Source: Thermoplasmata archaeon (GTDB taxonomy: Archaea > Thermoplasmatota > DAOVMN01). From it: DNA of 8,212 nt. Below are positions 1 through 6,098 of this stretch, one piece after another. The stretch lies in NCBI GenBank assembly GCA_030630685.1, contig DAOVMN010000082.1:1-8212 (forward strand), written 5' to 3'. Under the pieces are notes generated by a model. That model was given only the letters and a program-made list of their open reading frames with translations, did not search any database and was not told the origin of the DNA. A program made the position numbers and the translations under genes. Numbering within the stretch: the stretch's first letter is position 1; every line of letters starts with the position of its first letter.

Positions 1-1
1 A

Positions 2-811
2 GACGAAGAATACTCTGTCTATTATGAAGCAGCAGACGAGGAAAACGACACCTTAACATGGTCTCTAACCACCAACGCCAGCTTCTTAACAATCAACCCC
101 ACCACCGGAGAGCTCACCGGAACACCTCAGCAGAAAGATGTAGGAACTTACTGGGTAAACGTCACAGCATCAGACAGCGAACTTATCGACTACCACAACT
201 TCACCCTCACTATCATCGAAGTAAACGAAAAACCAATCATCACAACCACAGACAAAACAACGTGTAATGAAGATGAAGAATACTATGTGGATTATCTGGC
301 CTCTGATGAAGAAAACGATACCTTAACCTGGTATCTAACCACCAACGCCACCTTCTTAACAATCAACCCCACCACCGGAGAGCTCACCGGAACACCCCAT
401 CAGAAAGATGTAGGAACTTATTGGGTAAACGTCACAGTATCAGACGGCGAACTTATCGATTACCACAACTTCACCCTCACAGTCATCGAAGTAAACGAAA
501 AACCCATCATCACAACCACAGACACCACCACAGCCACCGAAGATAAGGAGTACTCCATCCACTACACCGCCACAGACGAAGAAAACGACACCTTAACCTG
601 GATTCTCACCACCAATGCCAGTTTTTTGACCATCGACTCATCCACAGGAATCCTCAATGGCACTCCAGAAAATGATGACGTTGGAAGCTACTGGGCGAAC
701 ATTTCCGTCTCTGACGGCGAACTCACCGATTACCACAACTTTACGCTTGAAGTCATCAACGTGAACGACCCGCCCACGTTCTCCATCACCTCGCCCGCCA
801 ACAACTCCGAG
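2..811 (+). repeat. Three in-frame 270-bp tandem repeats inside the surface protein gene
   Basis: Units begin at 2, 272 and 542, exactly 270 bp (90 codons) apart. By hand count, units 1 and 2 differ at about 35 of 270 bases (about 87% identical). From 65 to 126 they match 335 to 396 with a single difference. Unit 3 shares the first third with unit 2 and then diverges in both codons and residues, merging into the following Ig-like domain. The pattern points to recent duplication or gene conversion between units 1 and 2, and more units may lie upstream of the window. Confidence 0.9.
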
Positions 812-1150
812 GTGAAAGGCAAAGTTACCCTCAAGGGCACCGCCTCGGACGAGGACGGCACCGTGGAAAAAGTGCAAATATCCATCAACGGGGGACCCTG
901 GCTCCCCGCCATCGGGACAGAAGCCTGGAGCATCGAATGGAACACCGAGGACGTGAAGAACGGAGATTACACCATCAAGGTAAGAGCCTTTGACGGTAAG
1001 AACTACTCCGAGGAGAAAAGCCTCACAGTGAAGGTGGAGAACAAGGAAAACGGGGGCGACGGGGGATTCATCCCGGGGTTCGAGGTAATGACCTTGGTTG
1101 GGGTTGTGATGTTTAGTGCGGCTGCATTTACCTGGAGAAAACGCTCGTAA
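2..1150 (+). CDS. Repeat-containing surface protein with PGF-CTERM-like sorting signal (5' partial)
   Basis: The reading frame is open from the first bases of the window to a TAA at 1148-1150, giving 382 visible residues; the N-terminus lies upstream. A GTG at 287 is only an internal codon, because the frame and the repeat pattern continue before it. Visible residues 1-90, 91-180 and 181-about 260 are three copies of an Ig/cadherin-like domain (He_PIG type: DEENDTLTW, TGELTGTP, DVGxYW, VSDGEL, HNFTLxV). Residues about 258-345 form another Ig-like domain (SITSPANNSEVKG, FDGKNYSEEKS). After a Gly/Asn/Glu linker comes IPGFE, a hydrophobic stretch and RKRS, which matches the layout of PGF-CTERM archaeosortase signals. 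Many N-X-S/T sequons suggest N-glycosylation. It is probably exported, processed and anchored on the cell surface, perhaps in adhesion or as an S-layer component. The exact role is unknown. Family call is firm; function is inferred. Confidence 0.9.
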   Translation, partial: DEEYSVYYEAADEENDTLTWSLTTNASFLTINPTTGELTGTPQQKDVGTYWVNVTASDSELIDYHNFTLTIIEVNEKPIITTTDKTTCNEDEEYYVDYLASDEENDTLTWYLTTNATFLTINPTTGELTGTPHQKDVGTYWVNVTVSDGELIDYHNFTLTVIEVNEKPIITTTDTTTATEDKEYSIHYTATDEENDTLTWILTTNASFLTIDSSTGILNGTPENDDVGSYWANISVSDGELTDYHNFTLEVINVNDPPTFSITSPANNSEVKGKVTLKGTASDEDGTVEKVQISINGGPWLPAIGTEAWSIEWNTEDVKNGDYTIKVRAFDGKNYSEEKSLTVKVENKENGGDGGFIPGFEVMTLVGVVMFSAAAFTWRKRS

Positions 1151-1176
1151 TTATTATCCTCTTCATCCCCTGAGAT

Positions 1177-1197
1177 CCTCTCTTTTTCTTTTGTTTC
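1177..1197 (+). terminator. T-rich archaeal terminator after the surface protein gene
   Basis: A pyrimidine tract with T5, T4 and T3 runs starts 27 bases after the stop codon. Archaeal RNA polymerase stops at oligo-T runs without needing a hairpin, so this is a plausible end of the transcript. No strong stem precedes it. Confidence 0.45.
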
Positions 1198-1327
1198 AGA
1201 TCCTTCAAGTTTCATCCTCCGTTGCTGGTACGGGGAATCCGTTGATATTGATGAATTTTTCATTGGACAGATAGGATATGTTTCTGAAGACCTTCTCTAT
1301 GAATTCACAACGCACTTAAAATCCAGA

Positions 1328-1363
1328 CGACTCAGCCGATAACAACGACTCGACCGATAACAT
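1328..1363 (+). repeat. 18-bp tandem direct repeat abutting a TATA box
   Basis: Positions 1328-1345 and 1346-1363 are consecutive 18-bp units (CGACTC..CCGATAACA) identical at 15 of 18 bases. The second unit runs into the TATA box of the next gene. Two adjacent copies in this position could bind a transcription factor next to TBP/TFB; that is inference. Confidence 0.6.
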
Positions 1364-1370
1364 TATAAGT
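1361..1370 (+). promoter_or_regulatory. TATA-box promoter of the PH-domain membrane protein gene
   Basis: CATTATAAGT, with the TTATAAG core centred near 1366, lies 26 bases before the ATG at 1392. That is the usual TATA-to-start distance in archaea, so transcription should begin at or next to the start codon, giving a leaderless mRNA. This agrees with the lack of a Shine-Dalgarno sequence. Confidence 0.6.
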
Positions 1371-1391
1371 AGTAAACGTAATCCAATCTTC

Positions 1392-2342
1392 ATGTCAAGA
1401 CGAATCGCGCGTTTACCCAATGAAATCCCGGAGGACGAATGGATAAAACTGAAGCCCCATTTCCTCTCGTTCATGCATCTGTTCATACTGACCTTCTTCC
1501 TGATCATCTGGGGCATTGGCCTTTACTGGTTATTCAATGAAAGTGCCGAGTGGGCTGACTTCGAGGATACGCTCAATGATTACGTTGGGAGTGATTCCCC
1601 GATTGGTGTTGCAGGTAAGGCCGGTGGGGCAACCGCCCTGTGGTTCGTTGGCCTTATCTTGGTAGGCTTCGTCGCCTCGCACCTCTGGGTTGAGAAAGGC
1701 GGGTTCAAGTTCCTCGGAGTTTTCCTTTTCATAGGTCTCATAGGGATCGGTGTCATCTCGTATATGGCAAAGACCGATAAGGATGCCCTCGTGGATTTCT
1801 ACAAGTGGTTCCTCCCTGCCTACACCGTAGGGATGGGCGCAGCGGGCACATTCGGGATCGATTACTACCGCAGGGGCTTCAGGTACACGCTCACCAATCT
1901 CAGGATCGTCATGGCAAAGAAGTTCATCACACTGAACGAAAGGATCGTGCGGTACAACCACATCGAGGATGTACAGGTGAACCAGAGTGTTATTGGAAGG
2001 ATGTTCGGCTACGGGAATGTCATCCCGCTCACAGGCTCGGGGATTGCAACCGGCACGGACGAGAGCATTGCCTTGGCTGGAGTGGGAAAGGAAGTAAAGG
2101 GTATCGATATGGGCATAGCCGGTGGAAGTAAGAAGACGGTGAGAAAGGCCAAGCCGAGCCCGGGAGACGTTCTTTTCGGTGTCAAGAACCCCATCAAGAT
2201 AAGGACCATCATCTCCAAATACATCCAGGAGAATACCGGGGTATCTGTCATGAAGAGGCAGGAGCACACCATGGAACGGATCGAGGAGCTTCTTGCGGCC
2301 CAGTCGAAGGGCACGATCCCAGGAGATGATGAGGGCCTGTAG
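1392..2342 (+). CDS. Membrane protein with bacterial-type PH (bPH_2/DUF304, YdbS-like) domain
   Basis: 316 residues. Four hydrophobic segments are visible: about 25-48, 82-100, 105-125 and 136-157. They are followed by RGFRYTLTNLRIVM (161-174) and NERIVRYNHIEDVQVNQS (182-199), the hallmark of the bPH_2 domain found in YdbS/YdbT-type membrane proteins. In typical members the domain closes soon after; here about 40 residues rich in Gly, Ala and Lys (roughly 218-258) separate the first strands from the closing LFGVKNPIKIRTIISKYIQ. The C-terminus has a charged helix (about 289-305) ending in an acidic tail. Members of this family are envelope proteins of poorly known function. The start at 1392 fits a leaderless transcript from the TATA box at 1361. 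It stands alone, with no partner gene nearby. The family is confident; I assign no specific role. Confidence 0.88.
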   Translation: MSRRIARLPNEIPEDEWIKLKPHFLSFMHLFILTFFLIIWGIGLYWLFNESAEWADFEDTLNDYVGSDSPIGVAGKAGGATALWFVGLILVGFVASHLWVEKGGFKFLGVFLFIGLIGIGVISYMAKTDKDALVDFYKWFLPAYTVGMGAAGTFGIDYYRRGFRYTLTNLRIVMAKKFITLNERIVRYNHIEDVQVNQSVIGRMFGYGNVIPLTGSGIATGTDESIALAGVGKEVKGIDMGIAGGSKKTVRKAKPSPGDVLFGVKNPIKIRTIISKYIQENTGVSVMKRQEHTMERIEELLAAQSKGTIPGDDEGL

Positions 2343-2396
2343 TCGCCTAAGCTGCTTAAGGGGACGTAGCTGCCTTAGCGTTTCGGGACAGTATTT

Positions 2397-2571
2397 ATCA
2401 CGAATTACACAAATAGACGAATGTCACGAATTTACGAGGGTTGGTTTACGATGCGAGTGCCTTGGCTACCTTCAGTAGCTCGGTGCTCTGATAAATCCTC
2501 ACCCATATACCTCCTGATATTCGTGTAATTTGTATATTCGTGCCATTCGTGATTCCCGTGCCATTCGTGAT
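2397..2571. repeat. Intergenic inverted repeat of phased ATTCGTG motifs
   Basis: The left arm 2397-2431 and right arm 2519-2553 are reverse complements at 28 of 35 positions by hand count, separated by 87 bases with no recognisable gene. Within the right arm the heptamer ATTCGTG or a close variant starts at 2519, 2528, 2536, 2545, 2554 and 2563, a period of 8-9 bases. The left arm holds its complement at 2399, 2408, 2416 and 2425. An 18-bp direct repeat (2536-2553 and 2554-2571) extends the right arm. Similar degenerate ATTCGTG strings occur between genes in various archaea and bacteria, as far as I recall; their origin is unclear. It fills most of the 295-bp gap between the two flanking genes. 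Confidence 0.75.
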
Positions 2572-2601
2572 CTCCAGACCTAAACATCTACCAGCCGACA
2601 T

Positions 2602-2616
2602 CGAAACCAATATCAA
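2602..2616 (+). promoter_or_regulatory. Weak candidate promoter of gcvPA
   Basis: CGAAACCAATATCAA resembles a BRE (CGAAA) followed by a degenerate TATA element centred near 2611, 27 bases before the ATG at 2638. The spacing fits a leaderless start. The box is a poor match to consensus, and an AGGA at about 2625 could instead serve as a weak ribosome-binding site on a transcript starting upstream. Confidence 0.35.
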
Positions 2617-2637
2617 CAGAAACCAGGACTCCTTGCC

Positions 2638-3978
2638 ATGAACTACCTCAAGGACTTTGAAGATCCCGAACTAATGAAGGAGATCGGGATAGAGGACATA
2701 GAATCACTTTTTTCCGACATCCCGGAAAAGGCCAGGATTCAGGGGCTTGACCTTCCCGAGGAACTCGATGAGTGGGAACTCAAGCGCAGGATGGAAGAGA
2801 TCCTGTCCATGAACAGGCCCGTGCTGTCTTTTCTTGGGGGAGGGGTTTATCACCATCACATCCCGGCGGCGGTGAATGCGATCATCTCACGCGGTGAGTT
2901 CTTCAGCTCCTATACCCCGTATCAGCCAGAGGCGAGCCAGGGGATGCTTCAGGCCATCTTCGAGTATCAGAGCGAGATCTGCGAGCTCACAGGGATGGAG
3001 GTATCCAATGCCTCCCTTTATGACGGTGCCACTGCCCTGGGAGAGGCGGCCCTCATGTCCGCCCGTGTGACCCGAAAGAGCGAATTCATCATCCCGGAGG
3101 CTATATCTCCTGAGAAGAAGGAGGTGCTTCAAAACTACGTTAAAGGTGCCGGGATGGCCCTCAAGGAGGTGCCCTTTGACAGGGAGAGCGGTGAGACCCT
3201 GCTCGATCCTTTGAAAGAGATGCTCGGACCGGATACCGCAGGGGTGTACATCGAGAGTCCAAACTACTTCGGAGTCATCGAGGAATCCCTTTTAGAGGTT
3301 CAATCCATTCTTCCCAAAAAAACATTGCTTGTGGTAGGGATCAATCCCATCTCCCTTGGTGTCCTCGAGGCCCCTGGGAACTATGGTGCGGATGTCGTTA
3401 TCGGCGAGGGACAGCCTTTGGGTCTTCCGATGAACCTTGGAGGACCGCATGTTGGTATCTTTGCTTCCAGAAAGAAATATGCACGGAAGATGCCCGGAAG
3501 GATCATCGGCCTCACAAGGGACTCCGAAGGGAATCGGGCCTTTGCCATGACCCTCATGACAAGGGAGGAGCACATCAAAAGGGAGAAGGCCACGTCGAAC
3601 ATCTGCACGAATCAGGCCCTTTGCGCCCTGGCGGCAGGTGTCTATCTTGCACTGATTGGAAGGAGCGGACTGCGAAAGATCGCCCTCCTGAACCTCAGGA
3701 ACAGCCACAACCTGGCAGAGAGGCTGAATAATATCTCTGGCCTCGCAGCACCCTTGTTCTCTGGACCGTTCTTCAACGAGTTCACGGTTCGCATCGAGGG
3801 GATGAAAGCCGATGGACTCAGGGAAGAACTTGTAGAAGAGGGGATAGAGCCGGGCATCCCGTTAGGCACCAGATTCCAGGGGATGGATGATGTGCTTCTT
3901 ACATGCTCGACAGAGGTTCACACACCCGATGACCACGACAGGCTCGTGAGTGCCATGGAGCGGGTGGTAAATAAATAA
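2638..3978 (+). CDS. gcvPA: Glycine dehydrogenase (decarboxylating) subunit 1, P-protein N-terminal half
   Basis: 446 residues, the usual length of the GcvPA subunit. It is half of the heterotetrameric P-protein of the glycine cleavage system, which decarboxylates glycine and passes the aminomethyl group to lipoylated H-protein. Family motifs are SFLGGGVYHHHIPAAV (64-79), TPYQPEASQG (93-102), NASLYDGATALGEA (124-137), the MNLGGPHVGIFA stretch, and REKATSNICTNQAL toward the C-terminus. As in the family, this subunit lacks the PLP-binding lysine, which resides in GcvPB. GcvPB normally follows directly; here the next gene is a toxin-antitoxin pair on the other strand and no gcvPB is in the window. 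The start is the ATG at 2638, supported by the family's N-terminal length. The protein shows no truncation or frameshift. Confidence 0.95.
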   Translation: MNYLKDFEDPELMKEIGIEDIESLFSDIPEKARIQGLDLPEELDEWELKRRMEEILSMNRPVLSFLGGGVYHHHIPAAVNAIISRGEFFSSYTPYQPEASQGMLQAIFEYQSEICELTGMEVSNASLYDGATALGEAALMSARVTRKSEFIIPEAISPEKKEVLQNYVKGAGMALKEVPFDRESGETLLDPLKEMLGPDTAGVYIESPNYFGVIEESLLEVQSILPKKTLLVVGINPISLGVLEAPGNYGADVVIGEGQPLGLPMNLGGPHVGIFASRKKYARKMPGRIIGLTRDSEGNRAFAMTLMTREEHIKREKATSNICTNQALCALAAGVYLALIGRSGLRKIALLNLRNSHNLAERLNNISGLAAPLFSGPFFNEFTVRIEGMKADGLREELVEEGIEPGIPLGTRFQGMDDVLLTCSTEVHTPDDHDRLVSAMERVVNK

Positions 3979-3986
3979 AAATTAAT

Positions 3987-4000
3987 GATTTTTAGGTTTT
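3987..4000 (+). terminator. T-tract terminator of gcvPA
   Basis: Two T runs (T5 and T4) fall within 22 bases of the gcvPA stop. Just beyond them are two overlapping perfect inverted repeats: GATCCTG 4001-4007 with CAGGATC 4070-4076, and TCCTGCCA 4003-4010 with TGGCAGGA 4052-4059. The second pair could also help end the convergent toxin-antitoxin transcript. Confidence 0.45.
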
Positions 4001-4079
4001 GATCCTGCCATTTTATAGAATAAGACACTAAAGACAGCTTAACCAGGAATCTGGCAGGAAAGTCCTTCACAGGATCATT

Positions 4080-4217
4080 TCACGGCTGTTCTCTCTCTTT
4101 CATCCGTTTTCGTTCGTTCTCTCTGAGCATTGCTATGAATCTCTCGAAGTCATAACCCGCCAGTCTGTCCATCTCATGTCGTATTTTTCGAACCTCTTCT
4201 ACAATAGGGTCTTTCAT
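4080..4217 (-). CDS. Small putative antitoxin partner of the PIN toxin (45 aa)
   Basis: 45 residues starting MKDPIVEEVRKIRHEMDR and ending in a Lys/Arg/Glu-rich tail; it is likely all helical, with no obvious DNA-binding fold. A longer in-frame extension to 4322 exists but runs inside the toxin gene and has no support. The ATG at 4217 lies 4 bases after the toxin stop and has GGAGG at 4231-4227 with a 9-base gap, which decides the start. Small proteins beginning D-P-I-V-E-E-V-R are common directly after PIN-domain genes of this type in archaea and cyanobacteria, as I recall, and are presumed antitoxins. The neutralising role is inferred from position and co-transcription. Confidence 0.75.
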   Translation of the reverse strand: MKDPIVEEVRKIRHEMDRLAGYDFERFIAMLRENERKRMKEREQP

Positions 4218-4221
4218 GAAT

Positions 4222-4695
4222 TCAATCCTCCAGAAAAACATCTGGTGTGCATATAATGGGAGTGTGAATGTTGTTTTCTCGGTTCCATTTTTGTAAAACT
4301 CTGATGACTTCAGCATTTGCAAGGTGGTTACAATTCCATGTCACCAAAAAATCGACTTTATAGATAGAGCAAAATGCAAGATGAAGCACATCCCCAAAAG
4401 CCTTTTCTGGTATTGGCAAAACCTTTAGATAACGTCGAGCAAGCTCCTCCACCTCGATCCTCATTTTCAGAACCGCAAAACCTTTTAACGCCTCAAGACG
4501 CCTCTCTGCGGCGGTCTTATCACCAGCCGAAGTCTCTTCAATCACAACCTCGGAGATCACTATTTCGTATTTTCTTGGAACTTTTGCCCACCATTCTGCT
4601 GTAATCTGTTGGTGAGCAAGAACGATAATATCTCGTGAAGGACGAGAGGTGTAATAGCTGACAACTGAGGTTTCAAGATAAACAGTCGGTTTCAT
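4222..4695 (-). CDS. PIN-domain protein, VapC-like toxin ribonuclease
   Basis: 157 residues. The N-terminal strand VYLETSVVSYY (5-15) carries E8 where most PIN nucleases have Asp; Glu occurs here in this subfamily. Other acidic candidates are E49/E53 in SEVVIEE, D102 in FGDVLHLAFC and D115 in VDFLVTWN (114-121). The TWNCNHL motif (119-125) and RPSRDIIVLAHQQITAEWW (18-36) are typical of the group. PIN toxins cut RNA with Mg or Mn ions at the acidic pocket. The ATG at 4695 is preceded by AGGTG at 4705-4701 with a 5-base gap. The gene precedes its small partner, the reverse of the classic vapBC order. It runs opposite to the genes on both sides and has its own promoter, as expected for a mobile module. 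Confidence 0.88.
   Translation of the reverse strand: MKPTVYLETSVVSYYTSRPSRDIIVLAHQQITAEWWAKVPRKYEIVISEVVIEETSAGDKTAAERRLEALKGFAVLKMRIEVEELARRYLKVLPIPEKAFGDVLHLAFCSIYKVDFLVTWNCNHLANAEVIRVLQKWNRENNIHTPIICTPDVFLED
4227..4231 (-). promoter_or_regulatory. Shine-Dalgarno site setting the antitoxin start
   Basis: GGAGG on the minus strand lies inside the last codons of the toxin gene, 9 bases before the ATG at 4217. It supports translation of the 45-residue protein in its own right and coupling with the toxin. Confidence 0.7.
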
Positions 4696-4730
4696 AGAGG
4701 CACCTGTTCATGACTCACTATCTATTACCT

Positions 4731-4746
4731 CTATATATTTTTTATC
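4731..4746 (-). promoter_or_regulatory. TATA promoter of the toxin-antitoxin pair
   Basis: On the minus strand the stretch reads GATAAAAAATATATAG, a strong A/T-rich TATA element. A start about 25 bases downstream falls near 4710, leaving a short leader that contains the AGGTG ribosome-binding site of the toxin gene. Confidence 0.65.
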
Positions 4747-4842
4747 ACACGGGACGATTATGTTTTTTCAGATGTGTTAGTTTGAGAACTCCGTTCTAAC
4801 TGCCTCTTGGTGCGAAAGATGTGTCCCTATCCAGTGTGAAAC

Positions 4843-4869
4843 CTGAAACTTCAGTAAAAATTAATATAG
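4843..4869 (+). promoter_or_regulatory. Promoter with flanking palindrome for the lamin-tail protein gene
   Basis: An A/T-rich TATA element (TAAAAATTAATATAG, 4855-4869) ends about 22 bases before the ATG at 4891. Immediately upstream is the short dyad CTGAA-AC-TTCAG at 4843-4854, where a regulator would overlap the BRE. A further hairpin, AGAAC-TCC-GTTCT, sits at 4785-4797. Confidence 0.5.
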
Positions 4870-4890
4870 TTGATTCGGAGCTACCCCCAC

Positions 4891-5994
4891 ATGGATGTGA
4901 TGGGCAGGCGAGCCCTTGAAACCGGAAAAGACTCCCTCCTACTCTCCAAGCACAGAAGGTTGGATCGGAGGGGACTCGGGGAGGACGAGGACGCCCTATC
5001 CCACATCATCGAATTCACACTTGCTCTCATAATCTTCCTCATCGTTATTGCCGGTTATTTCAAGGCAGTGGATACCGAATTTGTCATCCATACCCCGGAG
5101 GACAGCAGAAGGGACGAACTCTGCATCCGGTACTCCGAAACCCTCATCAGGGACACAGGGATGGCGAAGACAACAGCAGGAAACACCACCCACTGGGAGA
5201 CCCTTACTCCGGAAGAGTTGGAGCAGAATCTAACCCGTCCCGGTCTGGCATCCGAGGGAGGGGAATTTGGTATCATCTCGGAGGAGAAGATCCTCGGGCT
5301 AAGGAACCTCACCTACCCAAGGATGAGGGAGATTCTTTCCATCGGGAAACATAATTTCAACCTCGAGGTGACCGAACTGAACGGTTCACGGATCACCTTC
5401 TTCGGTTTCTCATCGGATGGAGTGAAAAAAGGCTCCAGGGTCGAAAGGGTGCTGGTAATGAAAAATGGGACAGGGGAGAGGGCGGTGAAGCTCACATTCC
5501 GATTGTTCAAAGGAATCAACATACGCACCTTAGTCCGGGTGAGCGAGCTCATGTACCATCCAGAAGGGAGCAGGCATGAATGGATAGAGCTCTACAACCC
5601 CTCGGATGAGGCGGTGAACCTTTCAACCCTTACCCTCTACACACAAAAGGGCACCATCGCGCGTGACCATCTTCATGGGGATTCCATGATTCTCCCTGGG
5701 AAGGGCCATGGTGTAGTTGCGGACAATGAAGCGGTGTGGAGTGAATACAATGTCTCCTCCGACGCCCTGAAACTCTATGTTAATGACCAATACATCGGAC
5801 AGGGCGGGCTGAGCAATACCGGCATGGACATCACCATTGCAGGAGAGGATTTCAGGACTCAGAGCTATTCCTACAACAATACCTTTGGAGGGGACGGGAA
5901 CGGGTATTCCCTCGAGTGGTCGTACGAGGAGAATGCCTGGAGGGAGTCCAGGGTAAAGGGCGGGACACCCGGGAGAGCAAATTCTGTGGACTAG
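4891..5994 (+). CDS. Pilin-like membrane-anchored protein with lamin-tail domain (LTD)
   Basis: 367 residues from ATG 4891. A TTG at 4870 would add seven residues but lies too close to the TATA box; ATG 4900 is also possible. Residues 1-30 are basic and cytoplasmic-like, followed by RRGLGEDEDALSHIIE (26-41) and a hydrophobic segment about 38-57. This resembles archaeal type IV pilin-like signals, where a prepilin peptidase would cut after a Gly ahead of the hydrophobic core. Residues 65-214 include HWETLTPEEL, GLASEGGEFG and EEKILGL, a pattern I associate with archaeal pseudopilin ectodomains. Residues about 215-367 form a lamin-tail domain: VRVSELMYHPEGS, EWIELYNPSDEAVNLSTLTL, then YSLEWS and GTPGRANS at the end. 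LTDs occur in secreted prokaryotic proteins and fold as an Ig-like sandwich. An extracellular surface or pilus-associated role is inferred. It stands alone between opposed genes. Confidence 0.85.
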   Translation: MDVMGRRALETGKDSLLLSKHRRLDRRGLGEDEDALSHIIEFTLALIIFLIVIAGYFKAVDTEFVIHTPEDSRRDELCIRYSETLIRDTGMAKTTAGNTTHWETLTPEELEQNLTRPGLASEGGEFGIISEEKILGLRNLTYPRMREILSIGKHNFNLEVTELNGSRITFFGFSSDGVKKGSRVERVLVMKNGTGERAVKLTFRLFKGINIRTLVRVSELMYHPEGSRHEWIELYNPSDEAVNLSTLTLYTQKGTIARDHLHGDSMILPGKGHGVVADNEAVWSEYNVSSDALKLYVNDQYIGQGGLSNTGMDITIAGEDFRTQSYSYNNTFGGDGNGYSLEWSYEENAWRESRVKGGTPGRANSVD

Positions 5995-6037
5995 GTGATT
6001 AAAAAAAGGTTCTGTAGACTAGATGATTAAAAAAAGG
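5982..6037 (+). repeat. 28-bp tandem duplication over the LTD gene stop
   Basis: Positions 5982-6009 and 6010-6037 are adjacent 28-bp copies that differ at only two bases (G to A in both). Each carries a TAG and a run of seven A. The first TAG is the stop of the LTD gene. Read on the other strand, the copies supply two T7 tracts downstream of ftsZ. Confidence 0.85.
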
Positions 6038-6060
6038 GGCCCGGGAGACATTCCTCCCGG
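6029..6060 (-). terminator. Hairpin plus T-tract terminator of ftsZ
   Basis: On the minus strand a perfect 7-bp GC-rich stem, CCGGGAG with CTCCCGG (6060-6054 and 6047-6041, 6-base loop), is followed by GCCCC and T7. It starts 38 bases beyond the ftsZ stop. A second T7 tract at 6007-6001, from the 28-bp duplication, may act as a backup. The mirrored T-free plus strand would not terminate the LTD gene. Confidence 0.7.
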
Positions 6061-6098
6061 ACCGTTCGCCAATGGAGGGCAATTGTCATCCTGAGTTT

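Noticed and set aside
58..267. 69-residue frame inside the surface protein repeats
   Set aside because: It is an out-of-frame reading of the repeat, giving a His/Asn/Arg-rich product; the repeat frame is the conserved one.
1530..2267. 245-residue open frame on the minus strand
   Set aside because: It lies wholly opposite the PH-domain membrane protein gene, whose translation shows a recognisable domain. The antisense product has no motif and is rich in residues expected from a reversed codon pattern.
4218..4322. 35-residue N-terminal extension of the antitoxin
   Set aside because: It overlaps the toxin gene and lacks a ribosome-binding site, while the ATG at 4217 has GGAGG at good spacing.
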